From an uncultured Kiritimatiellota bacterium (GTDB taxonomy: Bacteria > Verrucomicrobiota > Kiritimatiellia > RFP12 > UBA1067), in assembly GCA_934635385.1 (NCBI GenBank), contig CAKTZI010000011.1:22414-86413 (forward strand): a DNA stretch of 64,000 nt. The letters are read 5' to 3'. A program made the position numbers and the translations under genes. Below are positions 24,867 to 34,161 of this stretch, in pieces. Position 1 is the stretch's first letter; every line of letters begins with the position of its first letter. The notes beneath the pieces are model-generated. The model did no database searches. It was not told where the DNA came from and was given only the letters and a program-made list of their open reading frames with translations.

Positions 24867-25856
24867 TCAATTCTCGTCGCCCTTGTCGACGAGCGAATAG
24901 GTCGAGCCGTCGAAGCCGACGTCCACGCCCGCGCAGAGGAGCGCCGTCAGCTGCTCGTCCGAAAGTCCGCCGGACGTGCGCGGCGCCAGCAGCTTCTCCG
25001 CATGCCCGTCGGCAAAGACGACGTGCGCGCACCAGCGCTTGCCGCTCTTGTGGTTGAAGGCAATCGCTTCCGCCTCGCCGCTCCAGTCGGAGTTGTAGCC
25101 CTTGCCGTTGACGTTTGCCTTGTACTGCAGCACACAGTCCGTCAGCGGATTTCCGTCGCCAACCGAATAGGAGTCCTGCTGCTTAGCGCTCATCTCGGTC
25201 GAAGGCACAGGCTCGCCGCTGATCGGCAGCTCGGCAAACAGGAGGCGGCGGTCAAGGCGCGAACTGCTGAAATGGATGCCTTCGCTGCCATCGCTCGTGC
25301 CGACGGCATCGCTTCCCTTCGTGAAGTCATAGCCAAAGGCGGCGTTCATCACATAGCTCCAACGCACCCGCACATTCTTCTTGCCGGCGCGAAGGACATG
25401 CTCCGGGCACGTGTAGACCGCGCGTTCGCGACCAACAGCCGTCCACATCTTGCCGTTCGAGAGCGCGAAGTCTCCGTCTTCGTCCTGTCCGTTCGGACTG
25501 CAATAGGCACCGGGATTGTCGCAGTTGACGAAACTCGTCGGCTTCGAGCGCCCGCGCGTCCGCGTCCCATACTCGTCGTTCTTCGACAGCCAGCTGATCC
25601 AGCCGACCCTTTCGGTGTAGACGGTCTTTCCCTCGCTGTTGGCGCCGACCGTCGCATGGCTGCCGGCGTAAGGGAAGTAGCTTGTCTTCGATGCGACGCT
25701 GATCGCGCCCTGCGCCAGGTTGCGCATGTTCGAGAGGCATTTCGCCGCACGCGCCGATTCGGTCCCGCCGGAGAAGCTCGTGAGCAGAACGCCGGACAAG
25801 ACGCCGATGATGGCAATGACGATGAGAAGTTCAATCAAGGAGAACGCTTTTTTCAT
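24867..25856 (-). CDS. Prepilin-type protein with H-X9-DG-like C-terminus
   Basis: A 329-residue type IV pilin-like protein. KKAFSLIELLIVIAIIGVLS is a prepilin leader plus hydrophobic helix, with the Glu expected at position +5. The C-terminal region holds HVVFADGHAEKLLAP, typical of the large PVC-type prepilin proteins (DUF1559-like). YTCPEHVL and SNMRNLAQGAI are other family-like pieces. The protein should be cleaved by a prepilin peptidase and assembled in the envelope. It is the last of nine such genes and is followed after 4 bases by murI, so readthrough into that set is likely. Confidence 0.82.
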   Translation of the reverse strand: MKKAFSLIELLIVIAIIGVLSGVLLTSFSGGTESARAAKCLSNMRNLAQGAISVASKTSYFPYAGSHATVGANSEGKTVYTERVGWISWLSKNDEYGTRTRGRSKPTSFVNCDNPGAYCSPNGQDEDGDFALSNGKMWTAVGRERAVYTCPEHVLRAGKKNVRVRWSYVMNAAFGYDFTKGSDAVGTSDGSEGIHFSSSRLDRRLLFAELPISGEPVPSTEMSAKQQDSYSVGDGNPLTDCVLQYKANVNGKGYNSDWSGEAEAIAFNHKSGKRWCAHVVFADGHAEKLLAPRTSGGLSDEQLTALLCAGVDVGFDGSTYSLVDKGDEN

Positions 25857-25865
25857 GTCTGGTCC

Positions 25866-28800
25866 TTATTCCTCAAACTGGTGGTAGAAGAGGACGCGGG
25901 TGCGATGGGGTGGACAGTTTTCCCTGACGTCCTTGATGTCCGAACGAACCGAGTCGCCCGTGCCGTCCGCGAGCGCCTGCCGCGTCTTGCGCTCACCCGA
26001 CTGATAGCTCGGCACGGCCGGATCGCGCCAGACCAGCGCCACGGCCCGTCCGCCGAGCTGCGAGGACGGCATGGCCTTGCCGACGCTGCCGCCCGACGTC
26101 GACATCGGCTCGGCGCGCACGAACACGAGGAATAGCTGCTGGCGGTTCTCGAAGCATTCGCGCCAAAACGAGTAGAGGAACTTGCGGTCAACCTGATGGA
26201 GCGGGCTTTCACTCGCCGCCTCAAGGGGGTTGATACCCATGAACGCCTTGTTCTCGTCGTTCTTCTGGTTCGAGTCCAGCAGCTGCCATTCCATCTGGTC
26301 GAAGCCGCCCACCCAGTCGGCGACGACCGTCGCGTCCGAACTCTTCGCCCGCTCGCCGAAGACGCTGCGGAACTTATCCATGATCGACAGGAGGTCTTCC
26401 GCGCTCATCTTCGCGAGCGGGGCCTCGCCGAACGAGCATTGGCTGAGGCTCTTGCCCAGGTCCAGAGAATCGATGAACTCGTTTTTCTTTCCGCCGTCCT
26501 GCCGCTGATTGCCGTTCGTCGAGGCGACATAGTAGTCGAACGGCGTCCCCACAAGCGCGGCGGAGAGGACGCGATCATCGTCCGAATACGGGTTCACCTT
26601 GAAGTCGCCGACGCCCGCCTGGAAGCGAATCTCCCGCCCCTGATACGGCATGGCATAGATCGGATCCGTGCCGTCTCCGTTGTCATAGGCCGTATACGTG
26701 CGCCAGAAGCGGCCACCGTTGGCAAAGCTGCCGCCACTCGCGCTCGTCCTGTTCGCGAAACTGCCCCCGTTGAAATCCGGCGAATAGTCGCCGCTCAAAA
26801 AGTTTTCGTTCCCTTCCATCAGGCCCATGACCGGCAGGAACTGGAGTTCGCCGATTGCCTGCAGATACTCCTGGTCGGAAACGAACATGAAGATGTCGCG
26901 ATCGCGCCCGTTCTGTCCGAGAAGCGGGAAAATCTCACCCGTCCATTCGCTCTTCGACACCGCCGTGTTGGCGTTCTTCGCGAACCAGTCCTCCGGCGCA
27001 AAGTTGTAGCGCGGATCGACGGCATAGAGCGTCTTCCACAGGGAGTAAGACGCCGGAGCCTTCAAGTCGTCGGCAATCTTCTCCGTGAAAGTGACGTCGT
27101 AGTCGGCGCAAAAGCTGAGCAGCGGCGTCCCGTCGCCGCACTTGCGTGCCATGACGCCCTGCGGCACCGATCCGCTTGCATTCAAAAACTCCATGTCGTC
27201 CTTGTACGAAGCCGGCGCCATGTCCACGACGTTCCCATTTCCATCCATGACCTGCAGCCAAACAGCCGCATAGAGCTTATACGTGCCCGTGAAACCTGCA
27301 AACGAGTCGGAAAGGGCGGCCGCGCCGAGGTTCGCCGTATCCGTCATGAAATCAGCCTGAGGCTTCGCCGTAAGCTTATTCCACGTTCCATCGACGTTTC
27401 CGTCAGCCGTCAACGGACGGAACGTCGCGTCGTTCAGCTTGAGACCATCCAGCGTGAGGTAGGTCTTGTTGTTCTCGAAGCCATCCGGGCCCTTGCCGTT
27501 CGTGCATTCCTCGGTCACGACATACATGATCGGCATGTCAATCTCATTGCAGTCGAACGTCAGTTTCACCGAGTCGTCAATCGCGTCCTGGGTCTTCTCG
27601 ATGTCCTTGTTGAAGGCGGATCCGGGGCTCGGTGACGCCGCCTCGCAAAAGAACGAGGCCACGCCATTCCGTACGCGGCTCCCGCTCTGCCAGGCGTTTT
27701 GTTCCTGCTGCGACGGGTAGAGGTTGTTATTGCTGTCCGCCGGACGACAGCCCATGTTCGCCGGCGCAGCGAAGACGCGCAGAACACCGCGCAACTTGAA
27801 ATTCGAGTCGAATCGATCTGTTGTCTTCATGCGCTTGAAGGGATACGCCATCAGCACCTGCGTCTGCACGCGGTTGCCAAAGCCCGTAAACGTCAGCTTC
27901 GACCACGAACGCTTGATCTTCCATTTCTCTGGCTGAGAAGGGTCTTCCGGATCATAGTTCGGGTTGGGGATTTCAATGTCCAGGCTACCATTGTCGCGTG
28001 ACTCGATTTCGGGCTGAAGCTGCGCCGGACAGCTGACGCCCGTAACCATCGGCACGGCCTCCACCGTCGGCAAGGCGAGGGAGATTGGCTTCTGGTCGCT
28101 GTCGAGGTAATCGTAGAGCGCGACCAGTCCAAGGCCGAGGTTCTTCTCGAAGATGTCACCGACATTGTCCTGCGTGTTGCGGCTCGTCAGCACCTGAGAC
28201 CAATCCCTCGCGTCAAAATTCAGGAACGGCTGATGCGCACCGGCAAGATCGTAGGTGACGGATGCCGCAGACGTGCCCGACGAGCCAGAGGTGGAGGCGA
28301 CCGACGTCGCGGCCGGGAACCACGTGTCGGTGATGAACAGCGCGTTCGCGGCATTGGCATCGCCGTTCTTCAGCAGTTTCGTCGATGTCTTGCCGATGTA
28401 GTTCATGAACGGCGTAAAGCCCGACGTTCCCGCGAGCAGATTGAAGTCGGCCAGCGACACGAACGGCGTATCGTAGCCGCTTGACGACCACTTCTGCTGC
28501 AGCGTGTCGAGCGTCGTCGCCATCCCCGTGTTGATGTCAAACGGGTCGCCCGCCGTCTGCGAACAGAGCGGCGCAAGCGTGATGCGGTTCGGGCCGGAGT
28601 CGCGCGGAGCGTCCGCGCGCAGGCGGTTCACGTCGAAGAGGTCGGAGACGTTGACCGCCGTGTAGGCATAGCGCCCCGCCTCATAGGGCAGCGAACGCCA
28701 GGCCGCCGTGCGCGTATAGCGGGAGAACTTGCGCACGTCGTCGATGAGCGCAGGCGGCAGGTAGGCGAGCGCCTCCAGCGTCAGCGTCGGCACCGTCGCC

Positions 28801-29171
28801 TCGGCATACTTCGTCGGGCCGAATGGCATGAACACGCGGCGGAACCAGAAGTCGCCGTCCGTATTGGCTTGGTCGTCACGCTTGTAGCCGCAGCCCGGAT
28901 ACGGATCGTCGTAGATGCCGTAGAAGCCCTTGCGGACATCCGTCTCGGACATCTCGTACTTGCCCCAGTTCTCGTCGTCGTTGTAGGCGCCGTCCAGCTC
29001 GTCGATCGCCCGCGCCAGCGCGGCACGCACCAGGTAGCGCGCCGCGATGTTGCGCCGGAGATAGCTCGACGGCAGTCGGCTCTGGCGCATGTAAATCGAG
29101 AAACTCACGGCGGAAACCACCATGAACGACAGAAGACCAAGCACGATCAACAGTGCAGAACCTTTTCTCAT
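25866..29171 (-). CDS. Very large GspK-like pseudopilin
   Basis: An 1101-residue protein starting MRKGSALLIVLGLLSFMVVS, a prepilin-like helix with no Glu at +5. This absence is typical of GspK, the minor pseudopilin at the tip of type II secretion pseudopili. RYLVRAALARAIDELDGAYN after the helix resembles GspK-type starts. GspK proteins are usually about 320 residues, so this one is more than three times longer, with a huge Asp/Ser/Asn-rich mature region of unknown fold. The ATG at 29171 overlaps the previous stop (ATGA). Confidence 0.7.
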   Translation of the reverse strand: MRKGSALLIVLGLLSFMVVSAVSFSIYMRQSRLPSSYLRRNIAARYLVRAALARAIDELDGAYNDDENWGKYEMSETDVRKGFYGIYDDPYPGCGYKRDDQANTDGDFWFRRVFMPFGPTKYAEATVPTLTLEALAYLPPALIDDVRKFSRYTRTAAWRSLPYEAGRYAYTAVNVSDLFDVNRLRADAPRDSGPNRITLAPLCSQTAGDPFDINTGMATTLDTLQQKWSSSGYDTPFVSLADFNLLAGTSGFTPFMNYIGKTSTKLLKNGDANAANALFITDTWFPAATSVASTSGSSGTSAASVTYDLAGAHQPFLNFDARDWSQVLTSRNTQDNVGDIFEKNLGLGLVALYDYLDSDQKPISLALPTVEAVPMVTGVSCPAQLQPEIESRDNGSLDIEIPNPNYDPEDPSQPEKWKIKRSWSKLTFTGFGNRVQTQVLMAYPFKRMKTTDRFDSNFKLRGVLRVFAAPANMGCRPADSNNNLYPSQQEQNAWQSGSRVRNGVASFFCEAASPSPGSAFNKDIEKTQDAIDDSVKLTFDCNEIDMPIMYVVTEECTNGKGPDGFENNKTYLTLDGLKLNDATFRPLTADGNVDGTWNKLTAKPQADFMTDTANLGAAALSDSFAGFTGTYKLYAAVWLQVMDGNGNVVDMAPASYKDDMEFLNASGSVPQGVMARKCGDGTPLLSFCADYDVTFTEKIADDLKAPASYSLWKTLYAVDPRYNFAPEDWFAKNANTAVSKSEWTGEIFPLLGQNGRDRDIFMFVSDQEYLQAIGELQFLPVMGLMEGNENFLSGDYSPDFNGGSFANRTSASGGSFANGGRFWRTYTAYDNGDGTDPIYAMPYQGREIRFQAGVGDFKVNPYSDDDRVLSAALVGTPFDYYVASTNGNQRQDGGKKNEFIDSLDLGKSLSQCSFGEAPLAKMSAEDLLSIMDKFRSVFGERAKSSDATVVADWVGGFDQMEWQLLDSNQKNDENKAFMGINPLEAASESPLHQVDRKFLYSFWRECFENRQQLFLVFVRAEPMSTSGGSVGKAMPSSQLGGRAVALVWRDPAVPSYQSGERKTRQALADGTGDSVRSDIKDVRENCPPHRTRVLFYHQFEE

Positions 29172-29626
29172 TGACGCTCCTCGTCCGTCAGCCGGTAGAA
29201 GTTTGGCAGGTTGGGGGCGCGCGTGAACGTGGTCGATCCCGACGTCTCGCTCTCGCCATTCAACTTGCGGATGCAAAACCTGTACGTCTGTCCCCACGGA
29301 TCGACGACCTGTCCGCCGCGCAGCTGGGCGTTGTAGAGAACCGGCACGTCGTCGCCGCTTTCGGACTTCTCGTTGCCGAGAATCATGCCGAGGTTGCCCT
29401 CGGTCGCGTCTTTCCATCCGCCGGTGTCATAGTCCACCAGCGAACGGTTCTTGGCATAGTTGCGGAAGCCAAGAATCGCGTTCGTGATCTCCTTCGCGTC
29501 CTGCGTCGCCTTGGCGATCTTCGCGCGCCGCCGCGCCTGGCCCATGCTCGACCCGACAGCTCCGACGAGAACCGCGATCATCCCGATCACGACAAGAAGC
29601 TCCAACAGCGTAAAGGCCCGTCTCAT
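29168..29626 (-). CDS. GspG-like pseudopilin
   Basis: A 152-residue protein with leader RRAFTLLELLVVIGMIAVLV (Glu at +5) and a compact mature part containing VDPWGQTYRF, the hallmark of GspG-type major pseudopilins. It overlaps the gene before it by one base (TGATG) and the GspK-like gene after it by four. Confidence 0.85.
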   Translation of the reverse strand: MRRAFTLLELLVVIGMIAVLVGAVGSSMGQARRRAKIAKATQDAKEITNAILGFRNYAKNRSLVDYDTGGWKDATEGNLGMILGNEKSESGDDVPVLYNAQLRGGQVVDPWGQTYRFCIRKLNGESETSGSTTFTRAPNLPNFYRLTDEERQ

Positions 29627-30138
29627 CAGTTCACCTCCTCCGGGAACGTGTTGACGTCATCCGACGTGCCCCACTTCCGGTCCGGGCCGGCGCTCCACAC
29701 GCCGACCACGACCCCGCCTTCGCGGTTCGGGTGGCGCGCGCTCGACCCCGACGTCTGCGCCGTGCCGTTCAGCGCGCTCCTGATGTCCGTCACCTTCGTG
29801 GACACCTGCCCCCAGTTCACGGTGTCGAACGCGCGCTTGCCCTGGCGCAGCGTGTTGACCGAGCCTTTCTGCCAGATCGAGACCGTGCGGTACTGAAGGT
29901 CGCGATTGTCCGAACTGCCGCCGTGCGCGTTCTTCTGGGTGATGCCGGGCAGAAGGTCGTCCTCCACGTCATGGTAGGTGCCGAGCGACATCCGCTCCTC
30001 GCTCAGGTCCGAAACGCTCGCCAGCCCCGACGTCCAGGCGACGGACGACTGGTTGAAGAGCATCGTCAGGATCGTCACGAGCATCGACAAGAGCAGCGAC
30101 GCCACGAGAAGCTCAAGTATGGTAAAGCCGCGTTTCAC
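29626..30138 (-). CDS. GspJ/PilW-like pseudopilin
   Basis: A 170-residue protein with leader KRGFTILELLVASLLLSMLV. GVWSAGPDRKWGTSDDVNTF near the C-terminus is a common ending in PVC pseudopilins. Its position after a GspI-like gene and before the GspG- and GspK-like genes suggests the GspJ role, but assignment by sequence alone is weak. Confidence 0.78.
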   Translation of the reverse strand: MKRGFTILELLVASLLLSMLVTILTMLFNQSSVAWTSGLASVSDLSEERMSLGTYHDVEDDLLPGITQKNAHGGSSDNRDLQYRTVSIWQKGSVNTLRQGKRAFDTVNWGQVSTKVTDIRSALNGTAQTSGSSARHPNREGGVVVGVWSAGPDRKWGTSDDVNTFPEEVN

Positions 30139-30725
30139 TTGTCATCCCTCCCCTGATAGCGGACCTCCGTATAGTAGACGGGCTGGCTCATCAGGGCGTC
30201 CCGCCGACGCGCAGCCCGGAACGCGAGCGAAATGGTCGCCCCCTTGCGCGTCGCCACCAGTCCGTAGAAATACTCGCTCGGCAAGGCCGACGGCCACGTG
30301 ATCGACAGGCTCGGGCTGCCGTCCATCTGGGCCCCGGCAATTTCCTGAAACGCCTGCTTGGCCTTCGCCGTGCAGCCGGAATCGACACGGTAAAGCCCGG
30401 AGGCGTCGGAGCCGACCTTCTGGACGTAATCCGCCCAGCCCTTGCCGCTTTGCGTGATGCCGTCGCAGACCTTGGAACCTTCGCCCTGCGGTTCGCTGCC
30501 GATCGACGTCCAGCCCTGCCACGTCAGGTTGGTCGCCGACAGCTTCGCGACAAGCGGCGCGAAGACCGCATCCGCATAGCCGGCGACGGCCACGTCCTCC
30601 GTCGACTGGCGGCTTTCGCGCATGCCAAGCGAATAGAGGGACACCATCGCGAGGACGCCCGTCGCCATGATGAAGATGGCGAGGTTGACCTCGATGAGCG
30701 TAAAGCCCTTTTTCACAGCCGTCAT
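30135..30725 (-). CDS. GspI/PilV-like pseudopilin
   Basis: A 196-residue protein with leader KKGFTLIEVNLAIFIMATGV, the pattern typical of GspI/PilV, where the helix is followed by MVSLYSLGMRESRQSTED. The C-terminus (VYYTEVRYQGRDDK) is charged. Four-base ATGA overlaps with both neighbours couple its translation to them. Confidence 0.8.
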   Translation of the reverse strand: MTAVKKGFTLIEVNLAIFIMATGVLAMVSLYSLGMRESRQSTEDVAVAGYADAVFAPLVAKLSATNLTWQGWTSIGSEPQGEGSKVCDGITQSGKGWADYVQKVGSDASGLYRVDSGCTAKAKQAFQEIAGAQMDGSPSLSITWPSALPSEYFYGLVATRKGATISLAFRAARRRDALMSQPVYYTEVRYQGRDDK

Positions 30726-31633
30726 ATCGTCGCATCCTCCTTGCTCGTCGCCGTGCCGGCCTTGTGGTCAGGCTTGGGGTTGCCGCCGGAATCCGGGCGG
30801 CAGAAATACACGTCGATCGATTTGTCGCTATCCGGCGAATCCGGGTCGAAATAAAGCGCCTTGACGAAGCTGACGTCGCCGACTTGGCTCGGCACGTTCC
30901 CGCTGCCGAACGTGAAGTCGTTCGGCAGAGAGACGGTCGCGAACTCGAAGCCATAGCCGTCGCCGACCGTCCACTGGGACGGTTCGTACGCGCTCGTCCC
31001 CTTGTTGACGAACGCATAGACCCGGATGTTCAGCTCGCCCTCCCCGGACTCGGATCGCGCAAACTTGAAGTCCTGCATATCCTCCGGGCCGGAGATGGTC
31101 TGGCCGGAAGCCGTCTGGCTCGACTCGTCCGCATTGTTGGCCCACCCGCGATACGTCGTGCCGTTGACGTCGAGCATCAGCACCGCATCGGCGACGACCG
31201 AATACTTCATGGCGCTGATCTGATTGTCGTCAAAGCGCCAGAGCTTCATGCCCTTGCCCTCCTTGGCCTCGTTCTCGTCCGTCACCACGTCGTAGCTGTT
31301 GGCGAGGTCGGCGAACTCGTCGGCGATGAGGTCGCCCTGTGCCCTCGTCACGCGCCCCGCGCGGCGCACCGCGACCGCCTCGCCGACGACGATGGCGTTC
31401 TCGTCATCCGTCGCCGCGCGCACGAGCCGGTTGTAGCAATAGACCACGGTCGGCGAGCGGTCGATCATCGCCCGTTCCTTTGCCGCCTGGAGGAGGGATG
31501 TCACGACCGCCGTCGCGCCGCGCTCCGACATGCCGCGCTGCAGCGCGTTATAGCCGCTGACCGCCGCGACGCCGAGGAACGACATGATCCCCACGACGAC
31601 CATCAGCTCCATCAATGTGAACGCTTTTCTCAT
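30722..31633 (-). CDS. GspH/FimT-like pseudopilin, long form
   Basis: A 303-residue protein with leader RKAFTLMELMVVVGIMSFLG and LLQAAKERAMIDRSPTVVYC after it, a GspH/FimT-like pattern. It is longer than the usual 150-200 residues. The stop is followed by the GspI-like gene with a 4-base overlap. Confidence 0.8.
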   Translation of the reverse strand: MRKAFTLMELMVVVGIMSFLGVAAVSGYNALQRGMSERGATAVVTSLLQAAKERAMIDRSPTVVYCYNRLVRAATDDENAIVVGEAVAVRRAGRVTRAQGDLIADEFADLANSYDVVTDENEAKEGKGMKLWRFDDNQISAMKYSVVADAVLMLDVNGTTYRGWANNADESSQTASGQTISGPEDMQDFKFARSESGEGELNIRVYAFVNKGTSAYEPSQWTVGDGYGFEFATVSLPNDFTFGSGNVPSQVGDVSFVKALYFDPDSPDSDKSIDVYFCRPDSGGNPKPDHKAGTATSKEDATI

Positions 31634-31636
31634 CGC

Positions 31637-32269
31637 TCATTCCCAGTCTTCGGGATACTGCCTGCCCGGATTCTGCCGCGACACGCTTACGGAATCGGTG
31701 CGCCCGTTGTAGGTGATCCAGAACCGGCAGAACTTGCCGGCCCGCGTGCCCTGATAGCCGAACGCCATGTCGTTGACCGAGAGGCGGTTCTTCGCCCCCG
31801 CGCGCGTCGCCGACGCGAAGTCCTGACCGTTGACGCAGTGCTTGTCGCCGCAGTAGGAGTCGTACGTCTTGTCGTCGTGGTTGTCGTAGCATCCCTCGTT
31901 GTTGTTCTTCACCTTGTTCGCCTCCGCGACGAACAGCGCCTGCGCGTCCACGAGCTGCATCGTCGCGCCCGAACCGACCGACTTCTTGACAATCTCGCGG
32001 AACACGCTGTCGGCTTCGCTGGCCGTCAGCGTGACCGTCTCCTTCTCGCCCATGTTCTGCGCATGGGCCTCGATCGCCGACGGCCATTCGCCCTTCTGCG
32101 CATAGTAGGACGAAATCGCCTGGCTGAGGACGCTGGCCATCGCGGACGCGCGCTTGGCGCGCCCGTTGCGGATGGAGCCGACCGTCGCCGTCGAGACAAT
32201 GCCCAGCAGGATGCCGATGATGGCCACGACGACCAGCAGCTCGACAATCGTAAAACCCTTCTTCATCAT
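31637..32269 (-). CDS. Prepilin-type N-methylation protein (GspG/PilE-like)
   Basis: A 210-residue protein with leader KKGFTIVELLVVVAIIGILL. RAKRASAMASVLSQAISSYY and the EWPSAIEAHAQ segment are like other short pilins. Ten residues in the middle are Cys/Asp-rich (CYDNHDDKTYDSYCGDKHC), possibly a metal- or disulfide-bound loop. I chose the first of two ATGs at 32269, 4 bases after a GGAGG ribosome binding site. Confidence 0.8.
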   Translation of the reverse strand: MMKKGFTIVELLVVVAIIGILLGIVSTATVGSIRNGRAKRASAMASVLSQAISSYYAQKGEWPSAIEAHAQNMGEKETVTLTASEADSVFREIVKKSVGSGATMQLVDAQALFVAEANKVKNNNEGCYDNHDDKTYDSYCGDKHCVNGQDFASATRAGAKNRLSVNDMAFGYQGTRAGKFCRFWITYNGRTDSVSVSRQNPGRQYPEDWE

Positions 32270-32282
32270 TTCGCCTCCCTGA

Positions 32283-32903
32283 TTATTCCTTGACCTGTTC
32301 ACGGCCCCAGCTGTAGATGTCGTCCTTGCGAAGGCCAACCTTGTACTTCTCGAACTTGCCGTCATAGCCGGCGCACCAGACCGCGACCGACCCGCGAATC
32401 GTGACGGACTCGCCCTCGACGTTCGCCGTCACGAAGCCGCGCCCGTCCGTATCGACGGCGTAGCGCAGGCGATGCGTCTTGATCGTGCCGCCGGACGGGA
32501 CTTTCGTTCCCTCGCTCACGCCCTGCCCCTTCATGCGGCGAATCACGTCCTGCGCCCACGGCGAGACGACGCCGCACTGGTCAAGGGCCGTCGTCTCCTT
32601 CTTCGTGTCGTCATACGAAAGCGAAAGACCGTTGTGCTTGGCGATCGTGTAGGCGATCTTCTCGTCGATGCCGTTTTCGTTGTTGCTGCCGGTGAGAATT
32701 CGGCGTGGCCACGAACCCTCTTCCTGGTAGATCTTCTCAAGGGCGGTGGCCACGTTGTGCACGAGTTCCTGTCCTTTCGCCTTCTGCGCCTTCTTCGTCG
32801 ATGACGTGAACGCCGCCAGGCTGGCGCCGATCAGCACCGCGAGAATGCCGAGAACCACCAGCATTTCAATGAGGGTAAAGCCCTTTCTCCCGTTGTTCAT
32901 CAT
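32283..32903 (-). CDS. Prepilin-type N-methylation protein
   Basis: A 206-residue protein with leader RKGFTLIEMLVVLGILAVLI and the typical KKAQKAKGQELVHNVATALE amphipathic stretch after the helix. The C-terminal half is beta-rich and ends AVWCAGYDGKFEKYKVGLRK, resembling the WSAGPDG-type ending of its neighbours. Confidence 0.8.
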   Translation of the reverse strand: MMNNGRKGFTLIEMLVVLGILAVLIGASLAAFTSSTKKAQKAKGQELVHNVATALEKIYQEEGSWPRRILTGSNNENGIDEKIAYTIAKHNGLSLSYDDTKKETTALDQCGVVSPWAQDVIRRMKGQGVSEGTKVPSGGTIKTHRLRYAVDTDGRGFVTANVEGESVTIRGSVAVWCAGYDGKFEKYKVGLRKDDIYSWGREQVKE

Positions 32904-32916
32904 TCTTCTGCCTTTC

Positions 32917-34107
32917 TCAATGGCTCATCTTGACGATGTCGTCGCCTTTCCATTCCATCACCGTCGCCTGGTCGGCGGTGTTGAGCTTGCGGATTTCCTC
33001 GTCCGACACCCACTGGGGGAAGGACTTTCCGTTCTTGCCCGCGCTCCAGAGGATGTAGCTCTGATGCGGCGGCGGCGAATAGTAGTAGAACTCGTTTCCC
33101 CAGCCGTCCACGACCGTCAGGTCATCCAGGACGTACTGGTCGCCGCTGTTGCTGTCCTTGCCGCCCTGCGACTCGGTCGAATACAGCACCGGATGCGGAT
33201 TGTTGGCCGAGATGTTCGAGAATGCCTCGTCAGAATCCTGCAGCTGGACGCCATAGATCTCAAGGGGATACTGCATGCGAAGCGTCCGTTCGAGATTCGG
33301 CAGCCAACGCGCGCAGACGGCCTGCGACGACAGGGCGGCGATCTTCCACTTGTAGCGGCGCACGTCTTCGTTCACATCACTCCATTCCTCATACTGCACG
33401 CCGTCTTCGAAACGGCAGGGCAGTCGGTTGTTGGCCGTCCACGACTTCTGGTTCTGGTAGAGCGTGTCCATGTTCGACCCGCCGCCCAGCATGATGAGGT
33501 AGCGCGGCAGCAGATAGCTGAGGACGCCGAACTTGAAGATCTGCACGTCCGTCCAGTCTTCGTCGTCTCGCTTCGACGACAGCATGCCCTCGTCCGTAAT
33601 CGCGCGAAAGCCCTTGGCCAACACCGGATTGTTCTTGAACTCCTTGTCTTTCGGATCGTCCGACTGCGACCGCTTGATCAGCATGTCCGAAACCTTCTTG
33701 ATATAGTCCGCAATGCCCGGCTTCGTAAACGGGTAGGCCATGCCGATTGGCTGTGACTTGCAGGCCGCCTCCACCCGTTCCCAGCTGATTTCCGTCGCCC
33801 GCGACGCGCTGCCCGCCGACGCACTGTCGCCCTTCAGGCCCGGATTTTTCTTGCCGACCTGCTGGATGCCATGCCCATCGACGTCGACCATGTAGTCGCG
33901 GCTGCCGTGAAGGCGAACGGGCGGATAGCACCCGTAGGCCGCGTAGTAGCCGGAGAGGCAGTTTTCCAGTCGCTGCATACGGTTGACAGTCTTGTTGCGC
34001 GCCGAGGAATCGCCCCCCGCTCCCGTGATGCGAAACGAAATCGTCATCAGCGTGACGATCACGACGACGACAATCAACAGTTCGACGAGTGTAAAGCCCT
34101 TTTTCAT
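32917..34107 (-). CDS. First pseudopilin of the operon, 396 residues
   Basis: Leader KKGFTLVELLIVVVVIVTLM is followed by NRMQRLENCLSGYYAAYGCY. The mature part is long, ends with YILWSAGKNGKSFPQWVSDE, and contains VVDGWGNEFYYYSPP, a GspG-like DPWG variant. The ATG at 34107 is preceded by TATAAT (34117..34122) with 9 bases between them and no Shine-Dalgarno. This is the head of a nine-gene operon spanning to 24867. Confidence 0.8.
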   Translation of the reverse strand: MKKGFTLVELLIVVVVIVTLMTISFRITGAGGDSSARNKTVNRMQRLENCLSGYYAAYGCYPPVRLHGSRDYMVDVDGHGIQQVGKKNPGLKGDSASAGSASRATEISWERVEAACKSQPIGMAYPFTKPGIADYIKKVSDMLIKRSQSDDPKDKEFKNNPVLAKGFRAITDEGMLSSKRDDEDWTDVQIFKFGVLSYLLPRYLIMLGGGSNMDTLYQNQKSWTANNRLPCRFEDGVQYEEWSDVNEDVRRYKWKIAALSSQAVCARWLPNLERTLRMQYPLEIYGVQLQDSDEAFSNISANNPHPVLYSTESQGGKDSNSGDQYVLDDLTVVDGWGNEFYYYSPPPHQSYILWSAGKNGKSFPQWVSDEEIRKLNTADQATVMEWKGDDIVKMSH

Positions 34108-34116
34108 TCTTGGAGA

Positions 34117-34122
34117 ATTATA
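34117..34122 (-). promoter_or_regulatory. -10 box TATAAT of the pseudopilin operon
   Basis: On the minus strand TATAAT is followed by TCTCCAAGA and the ATG of the first pseudopilin gene, giving a leader of only a few bases. Confidence 0.5.
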
Positions 34123-34161
34123 CCACATCCCCTCAGAATCCCGCAAGCGGTCACGTGAAAT

